DNA from: Pegoplata infirma
Taxonomy: Eukaryota > Arthropoda > Insecta > Diptera > Anthomyiidae
Direction of reading: 5' to 3'
DNA: 64,000 nt
Assembly (NCBI GenBank): GCA_963921195.1
Contig: OY992537.1
Location: 60,722,313 to 60,786,312, forward strand
Translations under genes and position numbers: made by a program
Notes under the pieces: model-generated
Told to the model about the DNA's origin: nothing
The model's database searches: none
What the model saw: only the letters and a program-made list of their open reading frames with translations
Shown: piece after piece, positions 53,600 through 63,268 of the stretch
Layout of the letters: every line of letters begins with the position of its first letter
How positions within the stretch are numbered: the stretch's first letter is position 1

Positions 53600-54054
53600 T
53601 AATATTTTTAAAATTTTTGGACACGAATATCACAAAAAATTTAAAATCTTCGAGATATCGCTATTTTAAATTTGAAAAAAAATCTGTTTTTTTCTACACT
53701 CAAAAAAAAAATATTGTAAAACTAGCAAAAAAAATGGTTAAAATTAGCAAAAAAAACTGTAGTTTTGGACGTTGCAAAAATTTTGGTAATATTAGCAAAA
53801 CTATTTTGCTAATCAAAAAATTAGAAAAAAAAATGGTAAAATTACAAGAATACCATTTTATTTTTGTAAAAAATCAACCTTGTAAAATTATCAAAAAATA
53901 TGGTAAAATTACCAAAAAATAATGGTAAAATTGAAATAGATAAAAAAATTTGTAATTTGGTAAAAAAACTGTTTTATTTAGTATTTTTTTTTCTCTGATT
54001 AGTAGTTGATTTAAAATTTGGTGAATATACTAAAACAAATTTTGCCTGTTTTTG

Positions 54055-54211
54055 AGCACCACGTTCTTTAAATGTAGTAATAGCAGCATCAACTATTACT
54101 TCAGTTGTTGGATGGTTTCTTCGGCTTGATGGTGACAGCATCTTCTTTTGCCTTCTTCTCAGCAGCTGTAGTTACAGTAACTGGACTTCCAACAACATCA
54201 AAATCCAAAAT
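54055..54211 (-). pseudogene. Histone H1-like N-terminal fragment, captured
   Basis: Read on the minus strand: DFDVVGSPVTVT, then AAEKKAKEDAVTIKPKKP, then after a frame change HPTTEVIVDAAITTFKERG. Insect H1 has this order: an Ala/Lys/Pro-rich N-terminal tail, then SHP-T---V-AAI---KERG at the start of the globular winged-helix domain. A loss of five bases between the two parts (one of two ccatc words) would explain the shift. The start codon is ATT in place of ATG. Upstream cactttaaac text is also repeated. It ends just after KERG, so no DNA-binding domain could form. Identification is by motif recognition only. Confidence 0.7.
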
Positions 54212-54631
54212 GTTTTTTTTTTCACTTAAACACTTTAAACAAAAAATTTAAAGAACAACACTTCACTTTTTTATTTTTTTGCGTAATTTTTTTTAGCTTA
54301 AGTAGAACAAATGAGAATTGCGTAGTAGTCTACACAAGAAATTTCTTACATTTTCAGGTAAAATTTGTAAAAAATTAACAATTTTTTTTCGAATTTTTAA
54401 TTTATTTCACATGTATTTAAAAAAAAAAATAAAAAAAAACTTTTGGATATTGAAGATTAGATATCTAACTATGTGTTAAAATTTAAAAAAAATAATTTTT
54501 CAAAATTATCAACTTTTTATTAACAATTTAGGTGGCAAATTTTAAAAAATTTTCATATATAATTAGCAAAAAATATGGTAAAATTAGCAAAAAATATGGT
54601 AAAAAATACTAAAAATTGTGTAGCCTATTTT

Positions 54632-54700
54632 TGAGCGCACACTCAGTTGATGGATGGCTACTTTGCTATGGTGTTGGCAGCATCATCAATCTGCAATGAT
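54632..54700 (-). pseudogene. Second, more worn H1-like fragment in the same element
   Basis: Minus strand gives IDDAANTIAK in one frame and SHPSTE in another, preceded by the same upstream text (gtgttctagtgtgaaaaaa) that precedes the first fragment (gtgtttaagtgaaaaaa). This suggests an internal duplication of the captured piece followed by deletion. Short and weak; its reading depends on the better fragment beside it. Confidence 0.45.
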
Positions 54701-55600
54701 TTTTTTTTTCACACTAGAACACTTTAAACAATTCTTTTTTCTTAAAACTAAGAAAAAAAAAAATAAAAAGTATTACCATTTCTTTAACGAAAATACTAAT
54801 ATTTTTGCTAAAATTATAGTAAAATAAAAAAAAAAACTAGCAAGAAAATATAGTAAAAGTACCAAAAAATTGTTGTATTTTACCAATAGTAAATTGCCAA
54901 AAAAAACTGTATAAGTTAAATTTTTACAATTTTTTTTGCTAAAGTTTGGTTGAAGTAAATTACAACACCTTTTACTAATATTTTGACTAAGTTATTTTTT
55001 TGAGTGTACGTTAAAAAAGTTTAAAAAAATCTGAAAATTTCTTTCCCATGACCCTTTTATAAAGTTTGAGACATTCTTTCATTTAAACTTAATTTGAACC
55101 AAATTCGATCATTTAAACCCGGGGCGCCCTTCGATCAAAGATTTGAATTTTTGATAAATTTCCACTTAAAATTCCTTTCTATTCTTGCGATACATTATTT
55201 TTAATAAATTTTGGCATGCTGAATACGAATATCAAATACATAGATTCTGAAATCGGTCGAGCGGTTTTCGAGATATCGCCGTTTGAAATTTGTCAACAAA
55301 TTTTTAAAAATTACGGTTTTTTTCAACCCTCAATAAATTAAAAAAAAAAATCTCAAAATTTTTTCCACTGACTTTTTCATAGACTTTGAATCAAAAATTC
55401 GTTTAAACTTAATTTGAGCCAAATCAGAAAATTTTAACCCAGACTCCCTTCTTTTAAAGTTTAGAGTTTTTGGTGAAAATTTTCTAAAAAAAATTAAAAA
55501 TTTCTAAAAAAAAAGTTTATCGAAGTGCGCCAAGGGTTGAATTGATTAAAGAAAGTCTGCCTCAAGCTCTCTAAAAAGTTCCAAGGAATGAACTTTTAAT

Positions 55601-57075
55601 TTTTATACCTTCCAACCACACACTCAAAATATTTTGTAGGCAAAAACAAATGAAAAACACATTTAAAACCAGTGAATAAATAATTGAAAACCATCCCAGT
55701 AATTATACATTTGTTTTAACAAACATCAACATTTATTTTTTACTGTTAATAAAATTTTATAACATAAATAACATTAAACATTAAAGAAATTACGTTTTTT
55801 CATTATTTTCTACCAACAAATTTGAAAAAAAAATAACCTACGAAAACATTAAAAATTAATGATAGTTCTGTTATTTTTACCAACAAATTCCAAAAAAAAA
55901 CCTACGAAAACATTAAAAATTAATGATTTCGTAGTTGTTTTTTACAATTTTCTATTGAAATATTTTTTTAAAAATTTTTAATAAAATTTTGGGGAATCGA
56001 TTTCGCAATCAACTACATTCTGGCCAGACACTCTACCTATCGTGTCAAAGTCACTTGATACAAACATGTTTTTATATTTCTATAAATAATTTTTTGATTT
56101 TTTTTTCTACAAAAAAATAACCTAGTTGCGTAGGTAAAAACTAATGACATCTCATTAAAAAATAGCAACAATTTAAAAAAAAAATACTTACACAAATGAT
56201 TAAAAATTTAAAGAATAATCAGTAGTTTTTACTTACAGAACAAAAATAAATGACTTTGAAAATTAAATGTTAATGAAAGGCTTTACTTTTTAGGACAGAA
56301 GTAGTCATTAATAAAAACTGAACATCAAACAAATGTTTTTTCTTTTAAAAACGACTAAACGTAAAATTTTTTTAATAAACTACAAACAGTTAATGACATA
56401 ATTTTTTAAGTGCAGTATGGGGGTATACTCACTTTGTCATTCCGTGTGTAACACATCGAAATATCGGTCGGGGACCCCACAAAGTATATATAATGTTGAT
56501 CCATGATAGAATCTAAGACATTCTAGCGATGTCCGTCCGTCCGTCCGCCCGTCTGTAGAAATAATGCAGTCCAAACCAAAAGAGCTAGACCCCCTGAAAT
56601 TAGGCAAGAATATCTCTAATGTTGCTGGTAAGGTTAAGTTCGAAGATGGGCAAAATCGGACCAGGGGGAAAAAAGTTACCCCTTGAAGAACTAAAATGAG
56701 CCTTGAAAAATACAATATTTTTACGAGTTGTTTTTAATTTTTGGTCAGCAAATGTAACATTTTTATGCCATATAATGTTCATAGACCTGCGCTTGGACCA
56801 AGGGGTTAGTAAATTCGATTTTTTTCAGGCCGCCACCCTTTGGGGGCGTGGTTATAGAAATTAATTAAAAATAACGATAAAAATGTATTATTTAAGCGTA
56901 AATATCATAAACAAATAATTTGTTAACATAAATAGCGGTGGAAAAGGTGTCCCCTACCGATTACGCAGACCCCCCCGCAAAAAGAAAAGACGCCCCTACG
57001 ATTTTTTTTTTTAATTTTAAACGTGTTGGAGGGTATTAAAGATTCAGCACAACCGAATTTAACACTCTTACTTGT
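55601..57075 (-). mobile_element. mini-me/DINE-1-like repeat, subfamily D, split by a MITE
   Basis: The 3' end tataccttccaaccaca (55604-55620) and the rest 56413-57075 are separated by the MITE 55621-56412. The rest has agtatgggggtatactcac, cggtcggggaccccac, attctagcgatgtcc, (GTCC)n at 56530-56558, cagtccaaaccaaaagag, ggggcgtggtta, ttggagggtattaaag and ctcttacttg. The uninterrupted 3' end (ccaactacagtatggggg) is visible in reverse at about 60690-60710. Confidence 0.85.
55621..56412 (-). mobile_element. CACTC-ended MITE with tRNA-like segment, copy 3, reverse (792 bp)
   Basis: Ends CACTCAAAATATTTTGTAGG and (reverse) CACTTAAAAAATTATGTC; CA flanks both sides (55619-55620, 56413-56414). The empty site known from the mini-me copy at 59910-60718 contains a single CA, so the duplication is 2 bp and is CA, not TA. 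The tRNA-like part, reversed, lies at 55990-56055 (ggggaatcgatttcgcaatc). Confidence 0.9.
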
Positions 57076-57300
57076 TTTTTTTTTTTGTTTTTAATTGCTT
57101 GAGCCGATATTTTTTGCAAATTTCAAATAGCGATATCTCGAAAACCGTCCGACCGGCTTTAGAGTTTTTTGATATTCGTGTTCGGCGCATAAAAATTAAT
57201 AAAAATGTATGTAGTATCTCATATTTTTTCTTAAATATTCAAAAGTCCAAAATAATACGATTGGCCCCAAATTTGTACCAAATGACTTTTAGGTCTCTCT
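57076..57300. repeat. Family X repeat
   Basis: caaatttcaaatagcgatat, ctcgaaaaccgtccgaccgg, tgttcggcgcataaaaatta, then tgaccttcaaatttgt-like text. It forms the left flank of the hAT-like element at 57310. The ORF 57072-57389 spans it and is not conserved in other copies. Confidence 0.6.
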
Positions 57301-57462
57301 ATGGTTCCCAACCTTTGATTCTCGCTCCACTGGGGGGCAATTTTAAGGTTCCACGGGTGCAACGAGCAAATGATCAAGATTTTTTTTAATCAAATTAACT
57401 ACAAAAACTATTATTTTTGCATAATTAACTACAAAAATTTTGTTAATTTCTTAACATTTTTA

Positions 57463-58775
57463 CACTCAAAAAAAAAAATATTGTAAAACTAGCAAAAAAA
57501 ATGGTTAAAATTAGCAAAAAAAATCTGTAGTTTTGGACGTAGCAAAAATTTTGGTAATATTAGCAAAACCATTTTGCTAATCAAAAAATTAGGAAAAAAA
57601 TGGTAAAATTACAAGAATACCATTTTATTTTTGTAAAAAATCAACCTTGTAAAATTATCAAAAAATATGGTAAAATTACCAAAAAAATGGTAAAATTATA
57701 ATAGATAAAAAAAATTTGTAATTTGGTAAAAAAAACTGTTTTATTTAGTAATTTTTTTTCTCTGATTAGTAGTTGATTTAAAATTTGGTGAATATACTAA
57801 AAAAATGTTTGCCTGTTTTTGAGCACCACGTTCTTTAAATGTAGTAATAGCAGCATAAACTATTACTTCAGTTGTTGGATGGTTTCTTCGTCTTGATGGT
57901 GGCAGCATCTTCTTTTGCCTTCTTCTCAGCAGCTGTAGTTGCAGTAACTGGACTTCCAACAACATCAAAATCCAAAATGATTTTTTTTTCACTTAAACAC
58001 TTTAAACAAAAAACTTAAAGAACAACACTTCACTTTTTTTTATTTTTTTGCGTCATTTTTTTTAGCTTAAGTAGAACAAATGAGAATTGCGTAGTAGTCT
58101 ACACAAGAAATTTCTTACATTTTCATGTAAAATTTGTAAAAAATTAACAATTTTTTTTCGAATTTTTAATTTTTTTCACATGTATTTAAAAAAAAAAATA
58201 AAAAAAAACTTTTGGATATTAAAGATTAGATATCTAACTATGTGTTAACATTTTAAAAAAATAATTTTTCAAAATTATCAACTTTTTATTAACAATTTAG
58301 GTGGCAAATTTTAAAAAAAATTCATATAAAATTAGCAAAAAATATGGTAAAATTAGCAAAAAATATGGTAAAAAAATACTTAAAATTGTGTAGCCTATTT
58401 TTGAGCGCACATGCAGTTGATGGATGGCTACTTTGGCTATGGTGTTGGCAGCATCATCAATCTGCAATGAGTTTTTTTCACACTAGAACACTTTAAACAT
58501 TTTTTTTTTTCTTAAAACTAAGAAAAAAAAAATAAAAAGTATTACCATTTCTTTAAGGAAAATACTAATATTTTTGCTAAAATTATAGTAAAATAAAAAA
58601 AAAAACTAGCAAGAAAATATAGTAAAAGTACCACAAAATTTTTGTATTTTACCAATAGTAAATTGCCAAAAAAAACTGTAAAAGTTAAATTTTTACAATT
58701 TTTTTTGCTAAAGTTTGGTTGAAGTAAATTACAACACCTTTTACTAATATTTTGACTAAGTTATTTTTTTGAGTG
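57463..58775. mobile_element. CACTC-ended element with captured H1-like fragment, copy 2 (1313 bp)
   Basis: Ends CACTCAAAAAAAAAAATATT and (reverse) CACTCAAAAAAATAACTTAG, TA on both sides (57461-57462, 58776-58777). Differs from 53697-55006 at scattered single bases and A-run lengths only. Same orientation as copy 1. Contains both H1-like islands at the same relative positions, so capture predates the duplication. Confidence 0.88.
57822..57980 (-). pseudogene. Histone H1-like N-terminal fragment, copy 2
   Basis: Same layout as 54055-54211: DFDVVGSPVTAT, AAEKKAKEDAATIKTKKP, frame change, then HPTTEVIVYAAITTFKERG. Compared with copy 1 the differences are V to A (twice), P to T and D to Y, all single-base changes, with no sign that the frame is being kept. 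Alanine in place of valine and TKK in place of PKK look equally H1-like, so either copy could be nearer the source at those sites. Confidence 0.68.
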
Positions 58776-58944
58776 TACTAAAAACTTAATTTAAATGCTT
58801 ATTTTACAAAAACTTTTATAAAAAAGTAGTAATTTTTCATTAGAAACAAAAATTTGAAAACTAACAAATTTTTCCTTAGTGTAGGGGGACCAGACAATTT
58901 TTTAACTTAAAAGTGGGGCGTGGCGTAAAAAAGGTTGGGAACCA

Positions 58945-59909
58945 TTGCTCTAGTAGAATAAAAATTTCACCGGACACTTGAGAAAATAAAAAGTTGATCC
59001 CAAAATGTCACTCCAAGCCCCGATATTCTTTCCATATTCAAAAAATTCTTTCAAAATTTATGAGAATTTCATTATTTCATTATTTTTTGAATTTTGAAAG
59101 TCTATCAGACGTACTTTTGAAACCATAATTGAAGTACAACAATATGCAACATAAATTATTCAGCATGTGCTTTACATTTTGCCACTGAAAAAATTAAACT
59201 AACACTCCAACTAAATAAATTAAATCACTTAAATTAAAAATTTTTTTTAGCAGTAGTAAGTAGTATTAAATAAACATACCTATCAAGTATTTATTTAGAA
59301 TTGAAGTGACAAATTTAATTTCATTTATAAAAGCTGTTAAAAAGCTTAAGAGGATTTCAAACTAAATATTTAACTTATCACAACTATGACGTATGAAAAT
59401 ATATAACTACGTATGATATTATTTACTAAGGGCTTATCATACGTCTGCTGCTACGTTTTCGAACAACTCCACTCGAATGTAAATAAAATAATTAAAATTA
59501 GTTGCTACTACACTTTTTTTAAAAAGCATCAAATTTCTATTTGCAAAACATCATTACAGAGCTGGGATAGTAGGAATTAAATGAAAAACACAGTAGCCAA
59601 AGAAAATCATTTACCACAATAGTATTTGGGGATTAACACCTTGTTAGGAGGTGTTAAGTTGAGGGGATTCTTAAGCAGTAAGTAATTACCCTTACTGCTA
59701 TTACATGGCTTTACATGTTATGCTTGAAAACGCAAAATATATTCAATCCATTAAAAACATGTCTGCCGTCGCTAGACTTGTGTTAAACTACTATTATTAA
59801 ACAAAAAAAAAACCTAACAACTTTTAATTATTTATTGAAATTTCTATTGTTGTTATTTACTGGTGATTATTTTCTAAACAAAACATGCAAAAAAATTAAA
59901 AAAAAAATT
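58945..59909. other. About 960 bp without recognised element
   Basis: No second copies in the window. Short phrases (ctaagggcttatcatacgtctgctgctacg near 59429) have higher GC content, but there is no coding frame or terminal repeat. Candidate unique host sequence. Confidence 0.4.
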
Positions 59910-60718
59910 GACAGGGGCGTTGTTTTAAGGGGGCAAGGAAAAGGGAGGGGTCGGTGAACTGGGATGACTCCTTGGCCCTCACAGTATATGTTTACAAGTT
60001 CATTTTTGTCTGCTTTGTGCACTAAAGTATTATAGTTTTATAATTATTTAAATTATTTGTTTATCTACGCCCTTAAAAAGGGGCGGGGCAAAAAAAACGA
60101 TATTTTTTAATCCCCTGGGTCCAAGCGTAGGACTATAAACTTCTACGCATAAAAATGTCTCATTTGGTTCACAAAAATACAAAAAAACATAAAAAAATTA
60201 GCATTTTTAAGAGGTTGGTTCAGTTCTTCAAGGGGGAACTTTTTTCCCCCTGGTCCGATTTCGCCCATTTCCTAACATAACCTGCCTAGGAGCATAAGAC
60301 ATATTTATGCCAAACTTGAGGTCGTGTTAACTACAGACGGACGGACGGACGGACATCGCTAGAATGTCTTCACTCAAAATAATTCTACAGTAAAGGGTTT
60401 AGTAAGTGATTTTGTACAAAAATCTACTAATTATTTACTAATTTTAGTATCTTCAAAGTACTAAAATTAGTAATTTTTACTGGTTTTCAATAAATTTAGT
60501 AAAAAATTTTAGTATTGGTTACCAATTTCTGCACTAGGTCCTTTTGAACTAAAATTTAGTTAAATTTTTAGTATTAAATACCCACATTTTTTTGGGGTTT
60601 TAGAATCGATCACTGACCAATAATATATAACTTTATGGGGTCCCCGACCGATATTTCGATGCGTTACACACGGAATGACAAAGTGAGTATACCCCCATAC
60701 TGTAGTTGGAGGGTATAA
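59910..60718 (+). mobile_element. mini-me/DINE-1-like repeat, subfamily D, split by a MITE
   Basis: Contains cgcccttaaaaaggggcggg, aagggggaacttttttccccc (hairpin), ttcgcccatttcctaac, (GACG)n at 60337-60353 and GGACATCGCTAGAATGTC, then the MITE 60371-60598, then ttagaatcgatcactgacc, tatggggtccccgaccgat and the end catactgtagttggagggtataa. The 5' border is approximate. Confidence 0.8.
60371..60598. mobile_element. 228-bp CACTC-type MITE, second copy, in a mini-me core
   Basis: Ends CACTCAAAATAATTCTACAG and a right end with cccacatttttttgggg. Inverted copy of 46277-46506. The intact mini-me reads gaatgtcttagaatc; here TT is present on both sides of the insert, so the duplicated dinucleotide seems to be TT, though loss of an A after a TA duplication cannot be excluded. 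Confidence 0.8.
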
Positions 60719-61559
60719 AAAAGTGCATTGTTATAATGTGTACTTTCAAAATACTCAGAAGAGAACACAGAAAATGCTGTTTTGTATGCAAATTGCCTTG
60801 TTTTGCTGCACAAGAGAAATGCTTCTTCATATTGATGAAACGGTTTCATCACTTGCCGTCATCATATTTAATGACAAATTTGAAGCTTTTATTCAATACG
60901 ATGAGGAAGCTTTAATTCAATACGAAGGAGCTTTTATTTAATACGATGAAACATGGCATTAAAATTGATGTAACAAGTGATGACATTTGTCATTTTGTCA
61001 TCAAAATATATCTTTAAAAAATTTTCGAAAATTTTCTTTGTTCCAAACTAATTTTTTTTGCATTTTGGAGTCAAAAAATCAAAAAAAAAACGCTTTTAGA
61101 ATAAAATAAAATTGAAAAGTTTTCTATTTTCCGAATAAAAAAAATCAAAATTGAAAATTCTAGGCCTCGAACACTATTTTTTTTTTTTGGTAATATAATA
61201 ATACATATATCATTATAATATAAAAATATATGATAAATAAACTTCAGCATATTGATGCAAAGATACATTAATATGACGAAATGTTTCATTAATTTTCGTC
61301 TAATGTAAAGCATTACCAATATGATGAAGAATTGCCTTTAATATGATGACAGTGTTTCATTAATTTTGATTACACATTTTTATTATAATGATAAAACATT
61401 TCGTCAGACAATATGTCATCAATGTTGATAAAAAGAAAGTGTCATTATAATGTTGAAAGTGAATCATCATATTGGTGATAAGTTACATTCTTCAAAAAAT
61501 TATGTAACATTTCTTCATATTGATGTAACAATTCATTAATATGAAAAAGATTTTGAGTG
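60719..61559. mobile_element. ATATTGATG-cluster element
   Basis: Dense in words such as catattgatgaaacgg, cgtcatcatatttaatgac, tcaatacgatgaggaagc, catcaatgttgataaaa, tcttcatattgatgtaac. The right end is tttttcatatt-type sequence closing in TTTTGAGTG (61559), as expected for the CACTC group. The left end is not clear. Several overlapping short ORFs (60633-60941) reflect this reiteration. Confidence 0.6.
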
Positions 61560-61783
61560 AGGTGTGATGGATATTTTTCGCTTATGGTGCCAGCAGCTCA
61601 GTTGCAAGACCCTTTTTACCTCATGGGAAGGCAAAAGTTTCAAAAAACATTTTATTTTGTCAAAGATGTGTACTTTTTTTTTAGAAAAGAACAAAAAAAA
61701 AATCAACTTTTGCGAAACTGCAGACAAAATGTCATATTTTTGCCATAAATGAAAACGCCATTAGTTTTTATACCCTCCACTCA
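61560..61783. other. Short unclassified stretch
   Basis: Includes tatggtgccagcagctcag and an A/T-rich part; ends in tttttataccctccactcac, the 3' terminus of a mini-me copy in reverse. No element limits. Confidence 0.35.
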
Positions 61784-61835
61784 CTTTGTCCCTTTGGTCC
61801 CTATTAAATTTTTAATGGGGACCAAAGGGACAAAG
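61784..61835. repeat. Perfect 18-bp hairpin at a mini-me end
   Basis: CTTTGTCCCTTTGGTCCC (61784-61801) and GGGACCAAAGGGACAAAG (61818-61835), with attaaa/tttaat continuing the stem into the loop. It stands where a mini-me 3' end (tataccctccactcactttgtc) should continue into gattccg text. It looks like the end region folded back on itself during rearrangement. Confidence 0.85.
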
Positions 61836-61929
61836 ATTAGAAAAATATTTTTTTTTTCGCGGGCTCTCTTTTGTGGGCGGGGATAGGTTAGGTTATAAGT
61901 CTAATATATAGACATTGTCTATATATCGC

Positions 61930-62960
61930 ATATCATTAAAATCCTAAAATCGGTCGAATGGTTTTCGGGCGGTTTTCATACGTTCAAGATTTTTTTTTTT
62001 AATTTTTTTTTTTTTAATTTCTTTCCCTTGAACCTTTCGTTGAGCTTGAATATATTGCGATGCATTATTTTTATTTATTTTGGCATGCTGAACACAAATA
62101 TCAAAAAAAAATCTGAAATCGGTCAAGCTATTTTCGAGATATCGCCATTAAAAATTTTTCAAAAAATTTCCAAAAATGGCGTTCAAGAATTAAAAAGAAA
62201 TATATTTATCAAAATTTCTTTTCCTTGACCTTTTGACACAAACTTTCATATAAAATAAATTTGAGCCAAATCCGATCATTTCGACCCTTCGCGCCCTTTG
62301 ATCAAAATATTGGGTTTTAAGAAAATTTTCACAAAAAACAATAAAGTTGGATCGACGGGAGCCATGGGTTAAAATATTTTGAATTGGCTCTAACTAAGTT
62401 TATATAAAAGTTTTCTCTAGCTCTATAAAAGTCAGTAGAAAAAAACTTTGAGAATTTTTTTAAGAAATTTCTGTAACGTAACCGCCATTTTTAGAAATTT
62501 TTTGACAAATTTTAAATGGCGTTATCTAAAAAACCGCTCGACCGATTTCAGAAATTTGATATTTATATTTAGCATGCCAAAATTAATAAAAATAATGTTT
62601 TGCAAGATTTTTTGTTTTCATTTTTCAAAAAATCAAAATATTGGTGTAAATTTTTAAAAATCCAAAATTTTAAACGAAGGGAGCTATGTGTTAAATTGAC
62701 AAAAGACAGTCTCAAACTCTATAAAAGGGTATAGGAAAAGAGATTTTGAGATTTTTTAAAAAAAAATTTTTGAACATAGAAAAAACACCATTTTTGCAAA
62801 TTTCAAAAAGCGATATCTCGAAAACTATTCGACCGATTTTATTTATTTTTTCTAGTATTTGTACTCAGCGTATCAAAATAAATATTTTTTTTTTTTTAAT
62901 TTTTAAAAATCCAAAACTTTGATCTGTTTTTTTTTAATCCGATTGACCTCAAATTTGTGC
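61930..62960. repeat. Family X repeat, tandem cluster
   Basis: Successive modules: cggttttcgggcgg (61962), gagatatcgccattaaaa (62136), aaatggcgttatctaaaaaa (62513), aaaagcgatatctcgaaaac (62806). Between them lie ccttttgacacaaactttca, gatcatttcgacccttcgcg and tttagcatgccaaaatta. The module spacing is near 300-380 bp in alternating orientation. No coding. Confidence 0.65.
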
Positions 62961-63268
62961 CACATAAGGTTTAGGCCGTGGAGAATAAAAATTTGCGGGC
63001 AAAATCGGAATCAAAATCGAAAGAAAAACTTTTTTGCCATACAAAAAAATGCCATTCTATTGGCACATACATATGTTTATCATATTCCGAGTCAAGTTTG
63101 TCTGGCCTAAAAAATATTTTTTAAGTTAAATTAAAAAAAAAAAATTTAAACATTTTCTTTGGGGGCGAGAATTAAAGATTGGGAATCTGAGATTTAAATG
63201 CTTATTTTTAGCAAACGTAATATAAAATTTATTTCAACTGTCAGAACTATAAAATGTGGGGTAGATAA
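62961..63268. other. Unclassified; worn hAT-like piece
   Basis: ggcgagaattaaagattggg (63164) and tttaaatgcttatttt resemble the ends of the GGTTCCCAACC element at 57310-58944 (ttgattctcgctcc; taaatgcttattttac). Too weak to delimit. Confidence 0.35.

Larger units (their letters stand above)
53697..55006. mobile_element. CACTC-ended element with captured H1-like fragment, copy 1 (1310 bp)
   Basis: Ends CACTCAAAAAAAAAATATTG and (reverse) CACTCAAAAAAATAACTTAG, with TA on both sides (53695-53696, 55007-55008). Subterminal zones are filled with agcaaaaaaaatggtaaaat-like words in both orientations. Two central islands have normal base composition: 54055-54211 and 54632-54700, both on the minus strand and both resembling the start of a histone H1 gene. 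The second copy, 57463-58775, is nearly identical base for base, so movement is recent. No transposase; it must depend on one supplied elsewhere. Confidence 0.88.
53600..55560. repeat. Family X repeat, split by the H1-carrying MITE
   Basis: Left part 53600-53696 (cgagatatcgctattttaaa, ctgtttttttcta) and right part 55009-55560 (cgttaaaaaagt, ctttcccatgacccttttat, gatcatttaaacccggggcg, cgagatatcgccgtttgaaa). The join restores tttttctacgttaaaa, comparable to cctacgtt phrases in other members (for example 20562). The right part contains two modules spaced about 290 bp apart. Confidence 0.65.
57310..58944. mobile_element. hAT-like element (GGTTCCCAACCTTT ends) with nested H1 MITE
   Basis: Left TATGGTTCCCAACCTTTG and right (reverse) CAATGGTTCCCAACCTTTTT. 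Ends of the type CA(G/A)TGGTTCCCAACCT are well known in hAT (Charlie-like) elements. Flanks ggtctctc / ctctagta share ctct but no full 8-bp duplication is visible. Without the nested MITE (57463-58775) only about 320 bp remain, so it is a MITE itself. The right side holds ggggcgtggcgtaaaaa; a worn relative is at about 63160-63190. Confidence 0.7.

Noticed and set aside
60633..60941. Overlapping ORFs on both strands with Cys/His residues
   Set aside because: They derive from the ATATTGATG-word element and have no zinc-finger spacing or domain match that I can defend.
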